Source of the DNA: Paenibacillus sp. D2_2
GTDB taxonomy: Bacteria; Bacillota; Bacilli; Paenibacillales; Paenibacillaceae
Direction: 5' to 3'
NCBI RefSeq assembly: GCF_031199965.1
Contig: NZ_CP133605.1
Coordinates: 1,210,501-1,274,500, forward strand
Length of the DNA: 64,000 bases
Below the pieces are notes generated by a model. That model searched no databases and had not been told where the DNA came from. It saw only the letters and a list, made by a program, of their open reading frames with translations. The translations under genes and the position numbers were made by a program. This document shows positions 8,609 to 18,909 of this stretch, piece after piece. Position 1 is the first letter of the stretch. The number at the start of each line of letters is the position of its first letter.

Positions 8609-9067
8609 TCAAATACTAACCTCCGGCGCACGTAGCTTCAGAGTCAATTCCTTGCCACCGGAAACTTCCTTCGCTTCGGCTATAACCCAGTTTACTGCGA
8701 GGCGTTCTTGAACCAGTTCGGCTTGCTGCTCAGTGAGGTGCAATTTCTCGATGATCCCCTCACCGACTTCGAAATCTTGTCCACCTTGCAGGTCAAACGC
8801 CTGCTCAAGCCAGCTTTTTAGCCCATTACGGGTATTGAAAGTCAGGCGGTAGCCTTCCTTGATAGCCTCGGCCAGTCTCTCTCCATGTTCATTGGCGTAG
8901 CTGATAAAGTTCTCATAGTTGTAGCGTTCGTCCTCAATCTGCTTAAACGCGCCAGAATCTTTAGCTTCCACCGCAGCAAGGATCGCTTGGTCAGACATTC
9001 CTGCTCTACGGGCGTGCTCTAGCAAAATAGCGGTACTCTGCGACAATTTAATAGTTATATGATTCAT
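8609..9067 (-). CDS. hypothetical protein
   Basis: A 152-residue soluble, acidic protein starting at ATG 9067 with AGAGGAAGAGAG just upstream. The N-terminus (ITIKLSQSTAILLEHARRAGMSD) is followed by helices and a Trp-containing segment (NGLKSWLEQAFDL), and it ends in a short beta-like tail (ELTLKLRAPEV). There is no signal peptide, membrane segment or known catalytic motif, and I do not recognise the family. It lies alone between the RidA gene, which it converges on, and the divergent SLH gene. Confidence 0.7.
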   Translation of the reverse strand: MNHITIKLSQSTAILLEHARRAGMSDQAILAAVEAKDSGAFKQIEDERYNYENFISYANEHGERLAEAIKEGYRLTFNTRNGLKSWLEQAFDLQGGQDFEVGEGIIEKLHLTEQQAELVQERLAVNWVIAEAKEVSGGKELTLKLRAPEVSI

Positions 9068-9382
9068 GTCTCTCTTCCTCTCTAATATATACTAGTAAAT
9101 AAATAGGATTACATTACATTATAGCGTCTTGGTCATAAAAATTAAACGCCAGATATGATCTAGGTACTAAGTTATAATCCCAAATACCTTATATCCTCGG
9201 TATAAAGTTGCAAAATCGGACGTCAGCACTGTCTATAAAGCGCCATTTTTCGAACATTTGTAACGGTTTTCGCGCGGCTCGTAAGGCCTATTCACAATCG
9301 TCGGAAATTATGGTTTTCTGAATAATAGCGCATGATTGGCTGCAATGCAGCTTGTTATTATATTATTCAGGAGGCATTTTTT
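9068..9382. other. intergenic region between divergent genes
   Basis: About 315 bases holding the divergent promoters for the genes at 9067 (-) and 9383 (+). A CAGGAGG ribosome site lies at 9369-9375. I saw no clear operator, repeat or RNA element. Confidence 0.4.
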
Positions 9383-10678
9383 ATGAAAATAGAAACAATC
9401 AAGCCCATAGGAGTTGGCAGTATGCGTATTCTCCTATCTCTGTGCTTGATCACCGGACTATTCGCAGGGGTATCCCAAGCTGAGGCTGGAGCGGCACCCG
9501 TACAGGCGAAGGAGCCGGTGTTTAAAGACATTAAAGGACACTGGGCGAGACCTGCGATTGAGGCCATGGTGGAACAAGGCATTCTAGACGGTTATCCGGA
9601 TGGAAGCTTCCGACCGAATGAACCCGTGAAGGTCGATCAGTTCATTAAGATGCTGATTCTGTCTTACAGTGAGCAGCACCCGAATCTGGAGCGAAGCTGG
9701 AAGAGCTCTTTCCTGGATTCCCTCTCTGAGGAGAACCGGACGATCCTGAAGCAGGATTACCGGTATTTCAATTTCAAGCCTGCGATGACAGGGTATTGGG
9801 CCAAACCTTACATAGATGTTGCCAGTGACCTGAATTTTCTAAATAAAAATCGGTACAGTGATTTCCAGGCAAATATGACCCGTGAAAATGTGGCGGAAGT
9901 GCTGTTCTACACGATACAGGAGACCGAGTATCTGGAGGATGAACAGTTCAGTCGCTCTATTGCACAAGGCTACGGGGATTTAACGAGCGCCAGCGACAGA
10001 GAGCAGAAGTTCATTGCTGAGTCCTTAATCAAAGGAATTATGGAAGGGTATCCGGATGGCAAATTTGGCGTTGGCCGTTATGTTACCCGGGCCGAGTCGC
10101 TCGTTATCTTGAATCGTCTGACCGATAAAACGAAGCGTATTCCGGTTCTCCCGCAGGAAGAGAAGCTACAGAGGCTTGTGCCTACGAATGGTGGCGGACA
10201 GAAGATCGTTGCCTTCCCGGACAAGAAAATGTGGGATGCCTACGATACATTGAAGCAGGCCGGACAACTGCGTGGAACCAATTACGATCTGTACGATACG
10301 ACGCTTCGTCTGTTCAAGGATGAGAAGGAGAAGAAGGCGGTGCAGGAGAGCACGGTTCTAGGTACGACAATCTCGAAGGCCGCAACCGAAGAGGCGGCGA
10401 TCTGGCTCGATCCGTCTTACAATACGTATGGAATAACCGTACGCCTACGTGAAGGCACATTGGCACGGAACAAGGAGCCAATTCAGCTCTTTGCTAACCA
10501 GCTATTCTCCTATGATGCGATTGCCTTCAATCGCTGGTTCGATTCGATTTGTGCTGAGGTGGAAGCAGGCAGACCGCTTGCATCTAAGCAGGCCGATGTA
10601 GGTGACTATACCGTTAATGTTCTAGTTGATAACACAGCCAAGACGGTGGTATTCTCCATCGCACTCAAGAAGGGTTAA
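9383..10678 (+). CDS. S-layer homology (SLH) domain protein
   Basis: A 431-residue exported protein. A signal peptide (MRILLSLCLITGLFAGVSQAEA) is followed by three SLH-type modules in the N-terminal half: FKDIKGHWARPAIEAMVEQGILDGYPDGSF, a divergent second one (TGYWAKPYIDVASDLNFLN) and a third with GIMEGYPDGKFGVGRYVTRAE. SLH triplets bind pyruvylated secondary cell-wall polymer, so the protein should sit on the cell surface. The C-terminal 170 residues are not recognised. ATG 9383 is chosen because CAGGAGG precedes it; the frame extends to 9332 without a site. A terminator follows. Confidence 0.88.
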   Translation: MKIETIKPIGVGSMRILLSLCLITGLFAGVSQAEAGAAPVQAKEPVFKDIKGHWARPAIEAMVEQGILDGYPDGSFRPNEPVKVDQFIKMLILSYSEQHPNLERSWKSSFLDSLSEENRTILKQDYRYFNFKPAMTGYWAKPYIDVASDLNFLNKNRYSDFQANMTRENVAEVLFYTIQETEYLEDEQFSRSIAQGYGDLTSASDREQKFIAESLIKGIMEGYPDGKFGVGRYVTRAESLVILNRLTDKTKRIPVLPQEEKLQRLVPTNGGGQKIVAFPDKKMWDAYDTLKQAGQLRGTNYDLYDTTLRLFKDEKEKKAVQESTVLGTTISKAATEEAAIWLDPSYNTYGITVRLREGTLARNKEPIQLFANQLFSYDAIAFNRWFDSICAEVEAGRPLASKQADVGDYTVNVLVDNTAKTVVFSIALKKG

Positions 10679-10698
10679 TTTGTAAAGTTGTATGCAAT

Positions 10699-10742
10699 AA
10701 AGCCTTCGGTTTCCTGAATGTAGGAATTCGAAGGCTTTTTGT
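10699..10742 (+). terminator. Rho-independent terminator
   Basis: AAAGCCTTCG (10699-10708) pairs with CGAAGGCTTT, followed by a T run, 20 bases after the SLH gene. Confidence 0.85.
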
Positions 10743-10881
10743 ATTCTCATTTTTATAGTGACAGAATCGCACACTATCGCTCCAGAACTTTTCGGAATGT
10801 CCTACGTCTAATGTAATAATTGAGATAATTATCCATTATAAGCGCATAATTTGATTAGAAGTTCATGTGGGAGATGAGGCG

Positions 10882-13160
10882 ATGATACCGTTAAGCAAAA
10901 TAGCTCTAGGGTTAGGGGTTTGTGTCCTGTTATTGCTGCCTTCGTCAGAGGCAGCTCTGGGGGCTGATAATACAACGTCTGCCGCGACCAATGTCTCTAG
11001 TAATATCCTTCCGAAAAAAGGGGATTCCCTTGTGGCTCAGCAGCGTGTACCTCTGTTTCCGAAGCAAATTAGCAGTAAAAGTGACATTCATCAATTTAAT
11101 GCTCCATTTCAAGGGCAGCAGGGAGATATGTTCACCGTTCGTGAAGTGAAGGGCGAGCTGATTCAGGTTCATTCTTTTAATCTGGGCGATGTCTGGACTC
11201 CGCTATGGTATTGGAAGAAGGAAGCGGGTCAAATCGTCCAACTCAAAGATGCCGAGCTGGTTAATCTGACCAGTAAGGCTAAGCTGGCGTTAGCTCCGAA
11301 CAGCTCTATAACATGGAACAACAAGGTGGCGGGTGATTCTAACTGGGTCGCAGTAGCTCGGTGGAACAACTGGGTGGGGTACTTGCGAATCCAGAGCCGT
11401 GGCAGAAGGACGGAGAAATCTATCAACCAGTTCTGCTGTGGGTTCAGAAGCAGGATATAGCGGCTGAAACAGCGCTTCCGCAGGGAATCTTCGCTCAGAG
11501 CTCCAAAATATCTACTGATCTGATCAGGAATATCGCGAGTTGGATGCTGGTTCCTGGCGTGGATAGTTCCTATGTGGAGAAGCTGTTAGGAGCACCGCAA
11601 TTTATGGAGACATGTGCGAACTTGCAGATGGAAAACGGCCAGCCAATGCAACTGGGTAAGACCTGGCGTTATGAACGGCTTGACGGGCACTTTTTAGTAA
11701 CCTTTTCTAAAGAAGGTAAGCTGGAGAGGACGAGTTGGATTATTCCTGGTGCAGGCGGGAGCAGGAGCATCTTTACCGGGGTGGAATATCGCTATTCTTA
11801 TCATTTTATAAATTCACCCTTACCGGAAACTTTGCAGCTCAACCCGATGTGGAGACAGCAGGGGGATTTGGATTTTGCCTACTTGCTTGCCGCTACTCCG
11901 GATATATTGTTGATCAAGGGAGATGACGGTGGGTTTAGCGGAATGCATCAGAGCTCTAATCTATATGCAGTCACTCCGTCTGACGGAAAGAAGCTGTGGC
12001 AGGTGGAGGCCGGCTTTGGAATTTTGCAGGCGGAAGCCGCGGATTCTGGCGATATGGTGACAGTCTTGACCAACTATAGCCCGGAGGCGAAGCGGTACGA
12101 GATCAGACTGCGCCAAATCCGCTTATCAGATGGCAAGATCCTATGGGAAATGAAATCGGAGGATCAAGGAAACAACGTTGAAATGGGGCTGGCGCAAAAT
12201 AGCGTAATCATGCTGGAGGCTCCAAGCACAGAAGAGAAGAATCATGCTGCGCAATTATCTGTCTTCAACAATACCACAGGCAAGCTGATATGGAAGCAGG
12301 AGGTTGCCGCTGAGGCTCACGTACTCAATGAAGGAGGCCAAGATCCTTATGTACTGGTACAGGATCATGAAGCCTTGAAAGGATATGATCCGAGTTCCGG
12401 GCAGATGAAATGGACAGTAAAGCTTCAAGGACAGCGTCCAGACTATGTCAGTTATGATGCTTACTATCCGGCTGGGCCAAGAGTAAATCCCTTCGAGCCA
12501 CCTGCATCCAGACGCTGGATGTTGCTTGGCGACCGTTGGATGCTACTGGATTTGCGAACGGGGGACAGCTTGGCAGAGTATCCCTTAACCGCGAATGAGC
12601 GGATCAAGATGATCAATGAGCGTTATTTACTTGTGCAGCGCAAGAAGGAGACCACCGCTAATACCGGTGTTAGTCGGAGCGAAGAGCATTATGAATCCGC
12701 GTTGTATGATGTGGAGCGGGGGCAAGAGCTTTGGGCGTTGGCGGGCAGAGCCTCCAAGGGAACTATCGCTGGGGATATATTATATCTCTTAGATGATGGA
12801 ATCCCTACAGCAGTAAGGCTAGAGGATGGCAAAGCGGTGTGGCAGATGAATCATACTGCAACCGAGACGGATAATATGTCCTACTTTGCCGGAGGCGGAT
12901 ATATTGTGTTGAGCCATTACTTGCTAATCCCTTATGGCCGGGACCTGCTCGTTATCGATCGACAGAGCGGGGAGATGTTAGGCCGAATTCAAAATATGCT
13001 GATGGGCTACGCGGAGCTGCGAGAGCTGGAGTCGCGTAACGGGACAATCAATATCTCTGGAGATGAGCTCTATGTTGGCACGGCGAACGGGGCTATAGTG
13101 CAATTTAGTATTCGGGAGATAGAGCAAAGATTGGCTGAATTATTTGATAACCAGGGCTAG
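10882..13160 (+). pseudogene. exported PQQ-like beta-propeller protein, one frameshift
   Basis: A signal peptide (KIALGLGVCVLLLLPSSEAALG) leads into an SH3-like region and then a long beta-propeller with repeated blades of the YAVTPSDGKKLWQ, LSDGKILWEM, NTTGKLIWKQ and PSSGQMKW type. These are PQQ-like repeats without evidence of quinoprotein activity. The total would be about 759 residues. The frame breaks at the GGGG at 11376-11379; one more G restores WNNWVGVLANPEPWQKDG. ATG 10882 has GGGAGATGAGG upstream. Such propellers in secreted Paenibacillus proteins usually serve as binding scaffolds. The next gene follows at a 21-base gap and is probably co-transcribed. Confidence 0.8.
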
Positions 13161-13181
13161 GAGGTGTAATATTCCCCACGA

Positions 13182-13670
13182 ATGAATAGGAGAAGGAGCA
13201 TATTTTTGATATGTTTAATCGTTTTCGGACTGTTGAGTTATGTTTTATATGACGGGTACATGTATATAAATAGTTACTATAAACATGAGCATATTAAGGG
13301 AGCAGTTATAGTACTATTTGATAACAAGCCTGGTATAGGGGCAACTTTTCAACAAATTCGGACAACGGATGAGGAAGAGATTGCCGCCGTAGTTCGACTC
13401 TTAAAAGACAGGACTGTCATTAAAACATTTCCTGACATAGGGCCTGTTCGCAGTTATACGAGTCATTTTTATGAATTGTGGATTCAGTTAATAACAGATA
13501 ATAATCGAACATTAGAATACAAAATTAATTCCTTTGGGCATGTTGAAGTAAGAAAGGGTATTGATAAAACATCAAATACGTTGATTTTTGGTGGCAGTAG
13601 TAAGAAATGGTTCAATGAAATTAAAGCCTTGTTTGAGGAAAAACAACAGAATCCCCTATGGTCATCATAG
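13182..13670 (+). CDS. small membrane-anchored hypothetical protein
   Basis: 162 residues. One N-terminal membrane helix (IFLICLIVFGLLSYVLYDGYMYI) is preceded by basic residues, so it is either an uncleaved anchor or a signal sequence. The extracytoplasmic part is a mixed alpha/beta domain of about 130 residues with EIAAVVRLLKDRTVIKTFP. It is not a family I recognise. It lies 21 bases after the propeller gene with an AGGAGGTG site overlapping that gene's stop, so the two look like an operon. It ends at a bidirectional terminator shared with the converging LysR gene. Confidence 0.75.
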   Translation: MNRRRSIFLICLIVFGLLSYVLYDGYMYINSYYKHEHIKGAVIVLFDNKPGIGATFQQIRTTDEEEIAAVVRLLKDRTVIKTFPDIGPVRSYTSHFYELWIQLITDNNRTLEYKINSFGHVEVRKGIDKTSNTLIFGGSSKKWFNEIKALFEEKQQNPLWSS

Positions 13671-13673
13671 TAA

Positions 13674-13712
13674 AAAGGAGTGAAACGGTGAACAGCCGCT
13701 CACTCCTTTCTT
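13674..13712. terminator. bidirectional terminator
   Basis: AAAGGAGTGA (13674-13683) pairs with TCACTCCTTT (13700-13709), with an inner CGG...CCG pair. It lies between convergent genes, with A and T runs on both sides. Confidence 0.8.
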
Positions 13713-13720
13713 TCATGTCC

Positions 13721-14590
13721 CTATTCCTTACTAAAGCTCTCCAAGAACTTACTGGCTAGCGAAGACATATAACGGTCCTTGATCCAAATCGCCGCGATTC
13801 GGGTCTCTAAGGAGGGATTGTCGATTTCTTTGTAGATCAGATTGCTATGGTTCGCCAGCTCGAATGCGGACTTCGGAATAATTCCGATACCGAGCCCGGC
13901 ATTGGCCCATAACAGAGTGGTTCTGGCATCATCATTTTTACAGAATAGGTTCGGCTCGAAGCCTGCCTTCTGACAAGTCTCACGAATCAATTGCTCAAAC
14001 CGGCGGTAAATAATCAGAGGCCGCTTACGCAACTCTTGGATGTCGAGGGTGTCCCGCCCGCTACTCCAATCTAGTTCCGGAGTCATCACGGCGATCATCG
14101 GCTCCGCTTCGGCATACTTATACCCCATTCCCGCGTTATGAAACGGCGTTCTGACGATCCCCACTTCAATGACCCCACTCTGCAGCAATTCAATAACTCG
14201 GAACGTGTTGCCTTCATGGATTTCAAATTTGATCCCGGTGTAGGTTTTGTGAAATTCGGATAATCTATCCTTTAACAATGTCGATCCTGAGGAGGATACC
14301 GTACCAATCGTTAATGTTCCTTTTAATCCTTTGGCAAAATCGCTGACCTCTCTCGAGGTCGAGTCCGTCAAATCTACAATCTGCTGCGCCCTGCGACGTA
14401 AAATTTCCCCAGCGTCTGTGAGCCGAATGCTGCGCGGACCTCGCTCTACTAGCTTCACGCCAAGCTCCTCCTCCAACAGCTTGAGCTGCTGGCTGAGCGG
14501 GGGCTGGGCCATTTGCAGTTTCTTGGCGGCTGAGGTGATCTGGCCTTCCTCCGCGATCGTCAGGAAATATTTCAACTGCCTGATGTCCAT
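13721..14590 (-). CDS. LysR family transcriptional regulator
   Basis: 289 residues. The N-terminal winged helix is classic (MDIRQLKYFLTIAEEGQITSAAKKL, PPLSQQLKLLEEELGVKLVER), followed by a substrate-binding effector domain (LTIGTVSSSGSTLL, FEIHEGNTFRVIELL, GLGIGIIPKSAF). ATG 14590 with GAGGAGG upstream is the start; the frame runs on to 14632 without a site. It is divergent from the ABC exporter at 14930, the usual arrangement for a LysR regulator and its target. Repeat copy 2 is inserted in the shared promoter region, which may have altered the control. The ligand is unknown. Confidence 0.88.
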   Translation of the reverse strand: MDIRQLKYFLTIAEEGQITSAAKKLQMAQPPLSQQLKLLEEELGVKLVERGPRSIRLTDAGEILRRRAQQIVDLTDSTSREVSDFAKGLKGTLTIGTVSSSGSTLLKDRLSEFHKTYTGIKFEIHEGNTFRVIELLQSGVIEVGIVRTPFHNAGMGYKYAEAEPMIAVMTPELDWSSGRDTLDIQELRKRPLIIYRRFEQLIRETCQKAGFEPNLFCKNDDARTTLLWANAGLGIGIIPKSAFELANHSNLIYKEIDNPSLETRIAAIWIKDRYMSSLASKFLESFSKE

Positions 14591-14721
14591 AAGTGCCTCC
14601 TCATAGAATGATATACTTATTTCATATACCATAGATATAAATCAAATATTATTAATATGGAAGATGTTATGTCATAATCATATCCGGTAATTAGTTTTCT
14701 TATCAAATGCGGAACTTTAAG

Positions 14722-14901
14722 TGCGAGTTTAAAAAGTCAGACTTTCAGCACCGAGAAGGTTGGATGAAGCTAGGGACTGAGGAGCGGAGCGTACGTAGTT
14801 AGTACGTGAGCACCGGAAGGCCGGGTGAATTCAAGATTCGATGCCGAATCTGCCTCCTGAGTTACTTCGTGATCAAAGGGGGACTTTTTAAACAACCTCT
14901 T
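14722..14901 (+). repeat. MITE-like interspersed repeat, copy 2
   Basis: Same element as at 4549, in the same orientation. The 12-bp terminal inverted repeats are at 14727-14738 (GTTTAAAAAGTC) and 14882-14893 (GACTTTTTAAAC). It fills most of the gap between the LysR gene and the exporter, ending about 30 bases before the exporter start. Confidence 0.85.
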
Positions 14902-14929
14902 TAATAACAGTCATGATGGGGATGGTACT

Positions 14930-16690
14930 TTGTTTAGACTTGCAGTATTCTTAAAACCTTATAAGAAGGAGAGTATCCTGGGGCCTTTATTCAAGCTGGT
15001 GGAGGCGATTCTGGAGCTGTTCCTGCCGACGATTGTAGCCTTGATCGTAAATCATGGTATTGGCGGCAATGATATCACTTATGTATGGAAAATGGGCGGC
15101 TTAATGGTCGCCATGTCTATACTTGGCTTCGGCAGCTCGTTGATCTGCCAATATTACGCGGCCCGAGCATCTCAGGGCTTCGGGACAACGCTTCGTAATA
15201 CGCTGTTCCGGCATGTCTCGACGCTGTCTTATGCGGAGATTGATCGCTTCGGGACGCCGTCTCTGATCAACCGTATTACGAATGATGTTAATCAGATGCA
15301 GGTCGCGGTGGCGATGCTAATCCGTCTCGTGATTCGTGCCCCGTTCATTTGTATTGGCGCGATCATCATGTCAATGCTACTAGATTTTAGACTGTCGCTT
15401 ATTCTGCTGGCTGCGACGCCGCTGTTTGCTATTATTCTCTATTTGATTATTACCAAGACTGCGCCCGTGTACCGGTTATATCAGAAGAAGCTGGACAAGA
15501 TCGCAGTAGTATTAAGTGAGAACTTGTCGGGGGTTCGCGTCATTCGGGCGTTCGCAAAGAGACGGGCCGAGAAGGAAAGATTCCGGGAGGCCTCCGATGA
15601 TATCACGGCAACAGCGATCAGAGTCGGGAGGGTGTCGGCGCTACTCAGCCCAGTAACGACGGTTGTAGTCAACGGGGCGATTATCGCCATTCTGTGGGTT
15701 GGCGGTATCCATATTAATGCAGGCACCTTATCTTCCGGCGAGATTATCGCCTTCATTAACTATGTGACGCAAATTTTGCTCGCTCTGATTGTTGTGTCGA
15801 ACTTGATCATTTTATTTACGAAGGCTGCTTCCTCAGCGGGGCGGATCAATGAAGTGCTGGACACCGTTCCATCCATTGCGGATCCTGAGTCAGAGAAGAG
15901 AAAGCAATCGGCTGTAGCGAAAGTGGAAGAGGGGAATGATTGCCCAGTGGTCGAATTCGACCATGTCACCTTCGGATACAGTCCAACAGGTGATCCAGCT
16001 CTGACAGATGTATCGCTCAAGATCATGCGTGGTCAGACCGTGGGGATTATCGGTGGTACGGGTTCAGGAAAATCTACATTTGTGAACCTGATTCCGAGAT
16101 TTTATGATGCTACATCCGGGCGAATCTTAATCAATGGAATGAACGTACAGGATTACAGGCTGCATGAGCTGCGCGGCAAGATCGGGATTGTTCCGCAGAA
16201 GGCGCTACTCTTCACTGGGACGATTGCCGACAACATTCGCTGGGGTAATGAGCTGGCTTCTGATGAAGAGATCAAGCGGGCAGCTGTCATTGCGCAGGCG
16301 GATGAATTCATATCGAAAATGCCGGAAGGTTACCAGACCCCGGTGTCCAGGGGCGGCCTCAATCTGTCGGGTGGACAGAAGCAGCGCTTAACAATCGCTC
16401 GGGCAATCGTTGCAAATCCCGATATTCTCATCCTTGATGATTCTTCGAGCGCACTCGATTATGCTACGGACGCCGCATTACGAAGATCGATCCGGGAGAA
16501 CAGCCAGGGGATGACTGTATTCCTCGTCTCGCAGCGGGTCAGCACCGTGCAACAGGCTGATAAGATCATCGTTTTCGAGGACGGACGGATCGCCGGAATT
16601 GGCACCGATGCTGAGCTCAAGCGGGACTCTAGTGTTTATCAGGAGATTTGTCGCTCACAGGTCACTAATGAGGAGGCAGGACAACAATGA
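14930..16690 (+). CDS. ABC exporter subunit with degenerate ATPase site
   Basis: A 586-residue half-transporter: six-helix membrane domain (about 1-320) and ATPase domain (about 340-575). Walker A is GGTGSGKST and the signature is LSGGQKQR. Walker B ends ILILDDSSSALD, with Asp where the catalytic Glu should be, and the H-loop reads VSQRVST, with Gln for His. These are the marks of the inactive-site subunit in heterodimeric multidrug-type exporters. The start is TTG 14932-proximal (codon at 14930). The stop overlaps the ATG of the partner at 16687, so the two are translationally coupled. Likely function: efflux of a drug-like or lipophilic compound, controlled by the divergent LysR regulator. 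Confidence 0.88.
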   Translation: MFRLAVFLKPYKKESILGPLFKLVEAILELFLPTIVALIVNHGIGGNDITYVWKMGGLMVAMSILGFGSSLICQYYAARASQGFGTTLRNTLFRHVSTLSYAEIDRFGTPSLINRITNDVNQMQVAVAMLIRLVIRAPFICIGAIIMSMLLDFRLSLILLAATPLFAIILYLIITKTAPVYRLYQKKLDKIAVVLSENLSGVRVIRAFAKRRAEKERFREASDDITATAIRVGRVSALLSPVTTVVVNGAIIAILWVGGIHINAGTLSSGEIIAFINYVTQILLALIVVSNLIILFTKAASSAGRINEVLDTVPSIADPESEKRKQSAVAKVEEGNDCPVVEFDHVTFGYSPTGDPALTDVSLKIMRGQTVGIIGGTGSGKSTFVNLIPRFYDATSGRILINGMNVQDYRLHELRGKIGIVPQKALLFTGTIADNIRWGNELASDEEIKRAAVIAQADEFISKMPEGYQTPVSRGGLNLSGGQKQRLTIARAIVANPDILILDDSSSALDYATDAALRRSIRENSQGMTVFLVSQRVSTVQQADKIIVFEDGRIAGIGTDAELKRDSSVYQEICRSQVTNEEAGQQ

Positions 16691-18431
16691 ACATGAAGCA
16701 AACATGGGGAAGACTGCTGACTTATACGGGAAAATATAAGAGTTATGTAATTTGGTCCTTTATCAGTGCGATGATCAGTGTGGCTTCCAGCTTGATTGGC
16801 CCGTATATGATCGGGGTTACGATCGACAAGATGATTGGCAAGGGCGCTGTCCAGTTCGCTGACGTATTCAGATTGCTTACGCTGCTTGGCCTAGTGTATC
16901 TAGTAGGAAGCATGTTTGGCTGGTTGTTGACCTATCTGACGAACGGCTCGCTTATCAAACGGTTAATGATCTACGCAGTGAGCTGTTCGATAGACTGAAC
17001 GTCCTTCCGCTTAAATATCATGATAATCACCCGCAAGGGGACAGCATCAGCAGATTCGTTAACGATATGGACGCCATATCGGACGGGCTGCTGCAGGGGT
17101 TCTCCACGTTATTGACCGGTGTTGTTACGATCATTGGGGCGATTGCGCTCATGCTGTATACGAATCCAGTCATGACTATTGTCGTGCTGTTATCTGCACC
17201 AGCGTCCTTCTTTGTAGCGCGCTATATAACGATGCGATCCCAGCAGTTATTTCGTGATCAAGCCCGCATATTGGGCGGTCTGAATGGATATGTAGAGGAG
17301 ATGATTGGTGGGCAGAAGGTTGTTCAGGCCTTCCGTTATGAAGATCATTCTTTTGCAGCATTTACGGCACGAAATGATGAGCTGTATCAGACAGGAGTCA
17401 AATCGCAATTTGTCAGCTCTCTGTCGAATCCATCCACTCGGCTGGTGAACAATATCACTTTCTCGATCATTGCTTTAATCGGCAGTATTATGGTCATTTT
17501 GTCCAGAATATCGGTCGGAGGGCTGTCCAGCTTCCTAATCTACGCCAATCTGTTTGCCAAGCCATTCAATGAGATTACCGGCGTAATTACGCAGCTGCAG
17601 TCGGCGACAGCCTCGGCACAGCGCGTCTTCCAGGTACTTGATGAGCCAGCGGAGCCGAAGGATGCTGACGATGCAGTTCATTTCCCAGCGGCGCAGGGGA
17701 CTATTACTTTCCGCCATGTGAAGTTCGCATACCGTGCAGATCGACCTCTTATCACCGATTTGAATCTGGTTGTTGAGCCAGGGACGAAGGTTGCAATTGT
17801 AGGGCAGACTGGAGCTGGCAAGACGACACTGGTGAATTTGTTAATGCGATTCTATGATGTTGATGCCGGTGAGATTGCTATCAATGGCATTAACATTAAT
17901 AATATGACCCGAGACAGCCTGCGTCGTACCTTCGGCATGGTGCTGCAGGATACATGGCTGTTCGGTGGGACGATCCGTGACAATATCGCTTACGGGAAGC
18001 CGGATGTTAGCCTGAACGAAGTTATTGCTGCCGCTAAAGCGGCTAACGCCCACAGCTTCATCAAGCGGCTGCCGCAGGGCTATGATACGGTGATTAGCGG
18101 TTCCGGCGATAGCCTGTCACAAGGACAGAAGCAGCTGTTGACGATCGCCCGGGTCATGCTGGTCGATCCGCCGATGCTGATTCTCGATGAAGCGACAAGC
18201 AGCATCGATACGCTGACCGAGATCCGTATCCAGGCGGCGTTCCTGAAGATGATGGAAGGCAGAACGAGTTTCGTCATCGCCCACCGCCTGTCCACGATCC
18301 GCGAGGCCGATATGATCCTCTACATGAAGGACGGGGATGTCGTCGAGAGCGGCAGCCATGAGCAACTGCTGGAGCGCGGCGGGTACTACGCCGGGCTGTA
18401 CAACAGCCAGTTTGCAGCTGTGAATGGATAG
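16687..18431 (+). pseudogene. ABC exporter subunit with consensus ATPase site, one frameshift
   Basis: Partner half-transporter of about 582 residues. The ATPase domain has Walker A GQTGAGKTT, signature SQGQKQ (second Gly replaced), Walker B LILDEATSSID with the catalytic Glu, and H-loop IAHRLST. It would supply the working Glu and His of the heterodimer. The frame breaks at the GG at 16961-16962; one added G gives RVNDLRSELFDRLNVLPLKY, the conserved stretch after transmembrane helix 2. It overlaps the upstream gene by four bases. Confidence 0.85.
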
Positions 18432-18570
18432 AGGGGCTAGTAGTGAGTGAGCCTCAATGATAGTTCAACACTGCGGTAGCAAGTGTGTGAAGGGATGTAA
18501 AGTAACACATAGCATTGTAGAGTAATGTAGGAGTTTAAATGCGATGCGAGCAGTATTCCAAGACAGTTAT

Positions 18571-18749
18571 TCCTGCAAAAATGCAGCTTTTTTACGGGAT
18601 AAGAAGCTGTAAGAGGAAATTGCTGCAAAGATGCAGTTTTTTTCTCTAAAATGTTCAGATTCGTGGGATATGGGCGTAAAAACCTGCATATATGCAGTAA
18701 TTTTATAAAAAACGGTCGATTTGTAGCTAAAAGCCTGCATTTTTGCAGG
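18571..18749. repeat. four-palindrome repeat element, array A (intact)
   Basis: Four 14-bp palindromes of the form CTGCA-N4-TGCAG start at 18573, 18623, 18684 and 18735, a spacing of 50, 61 and 51 bases. The segments between them are AT-rich. The same spacing recurs in arrays at 32884 and 40484. No reading frame is conserved. Confidence 0.85.
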
Positions 18750-18800
18750 AATTTTATAGTTGATCTCGGGAAACGCCTTACTTTGTGCCATCGATAACCT

Positions 18801-18856
18801 AAATAGAGCCGCTTGCCCAACTACGATAAGTAGTGGTGCAGCGGCTCTATTTGCTT
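18801..18856. terminator. bidirectional terminator
   Basis: AAATAGAGCCGCT (18801-18813) pairs with AGCGGCTCTATTT (18840-18852). It serves the lipoprotein gene on the - strand and possibly read-through from the exporter. Confidence 0.8.
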
Positions 18857-18909
18857 TTAATGACGTGAATCGGAGGGATCGGGAATCACCCAACGCAACT
18901 CGACTCGAC

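Noticed and set aside
13182..13230. Alternative start for the small membrane protein closer to its AGGAGGTG site
   Set aside because: No in-frame ATG, GTG or TTG lies between the site and ATG 13182, so the long spacing has to be accepted.
18571..18749. CRISPR-like regular spacing of short repeats
   Set aside because: Only four units, each a 14-bp palindrome with unequal spacing (50, 61, 51). Spacers are conserved between arrays and no cas genes are present.
18437..18820. 127-residue - strand reading frame
   Set aside because: It runs through the palindrome array and terminator, has no ribosome site and a composition explained by the repeats.
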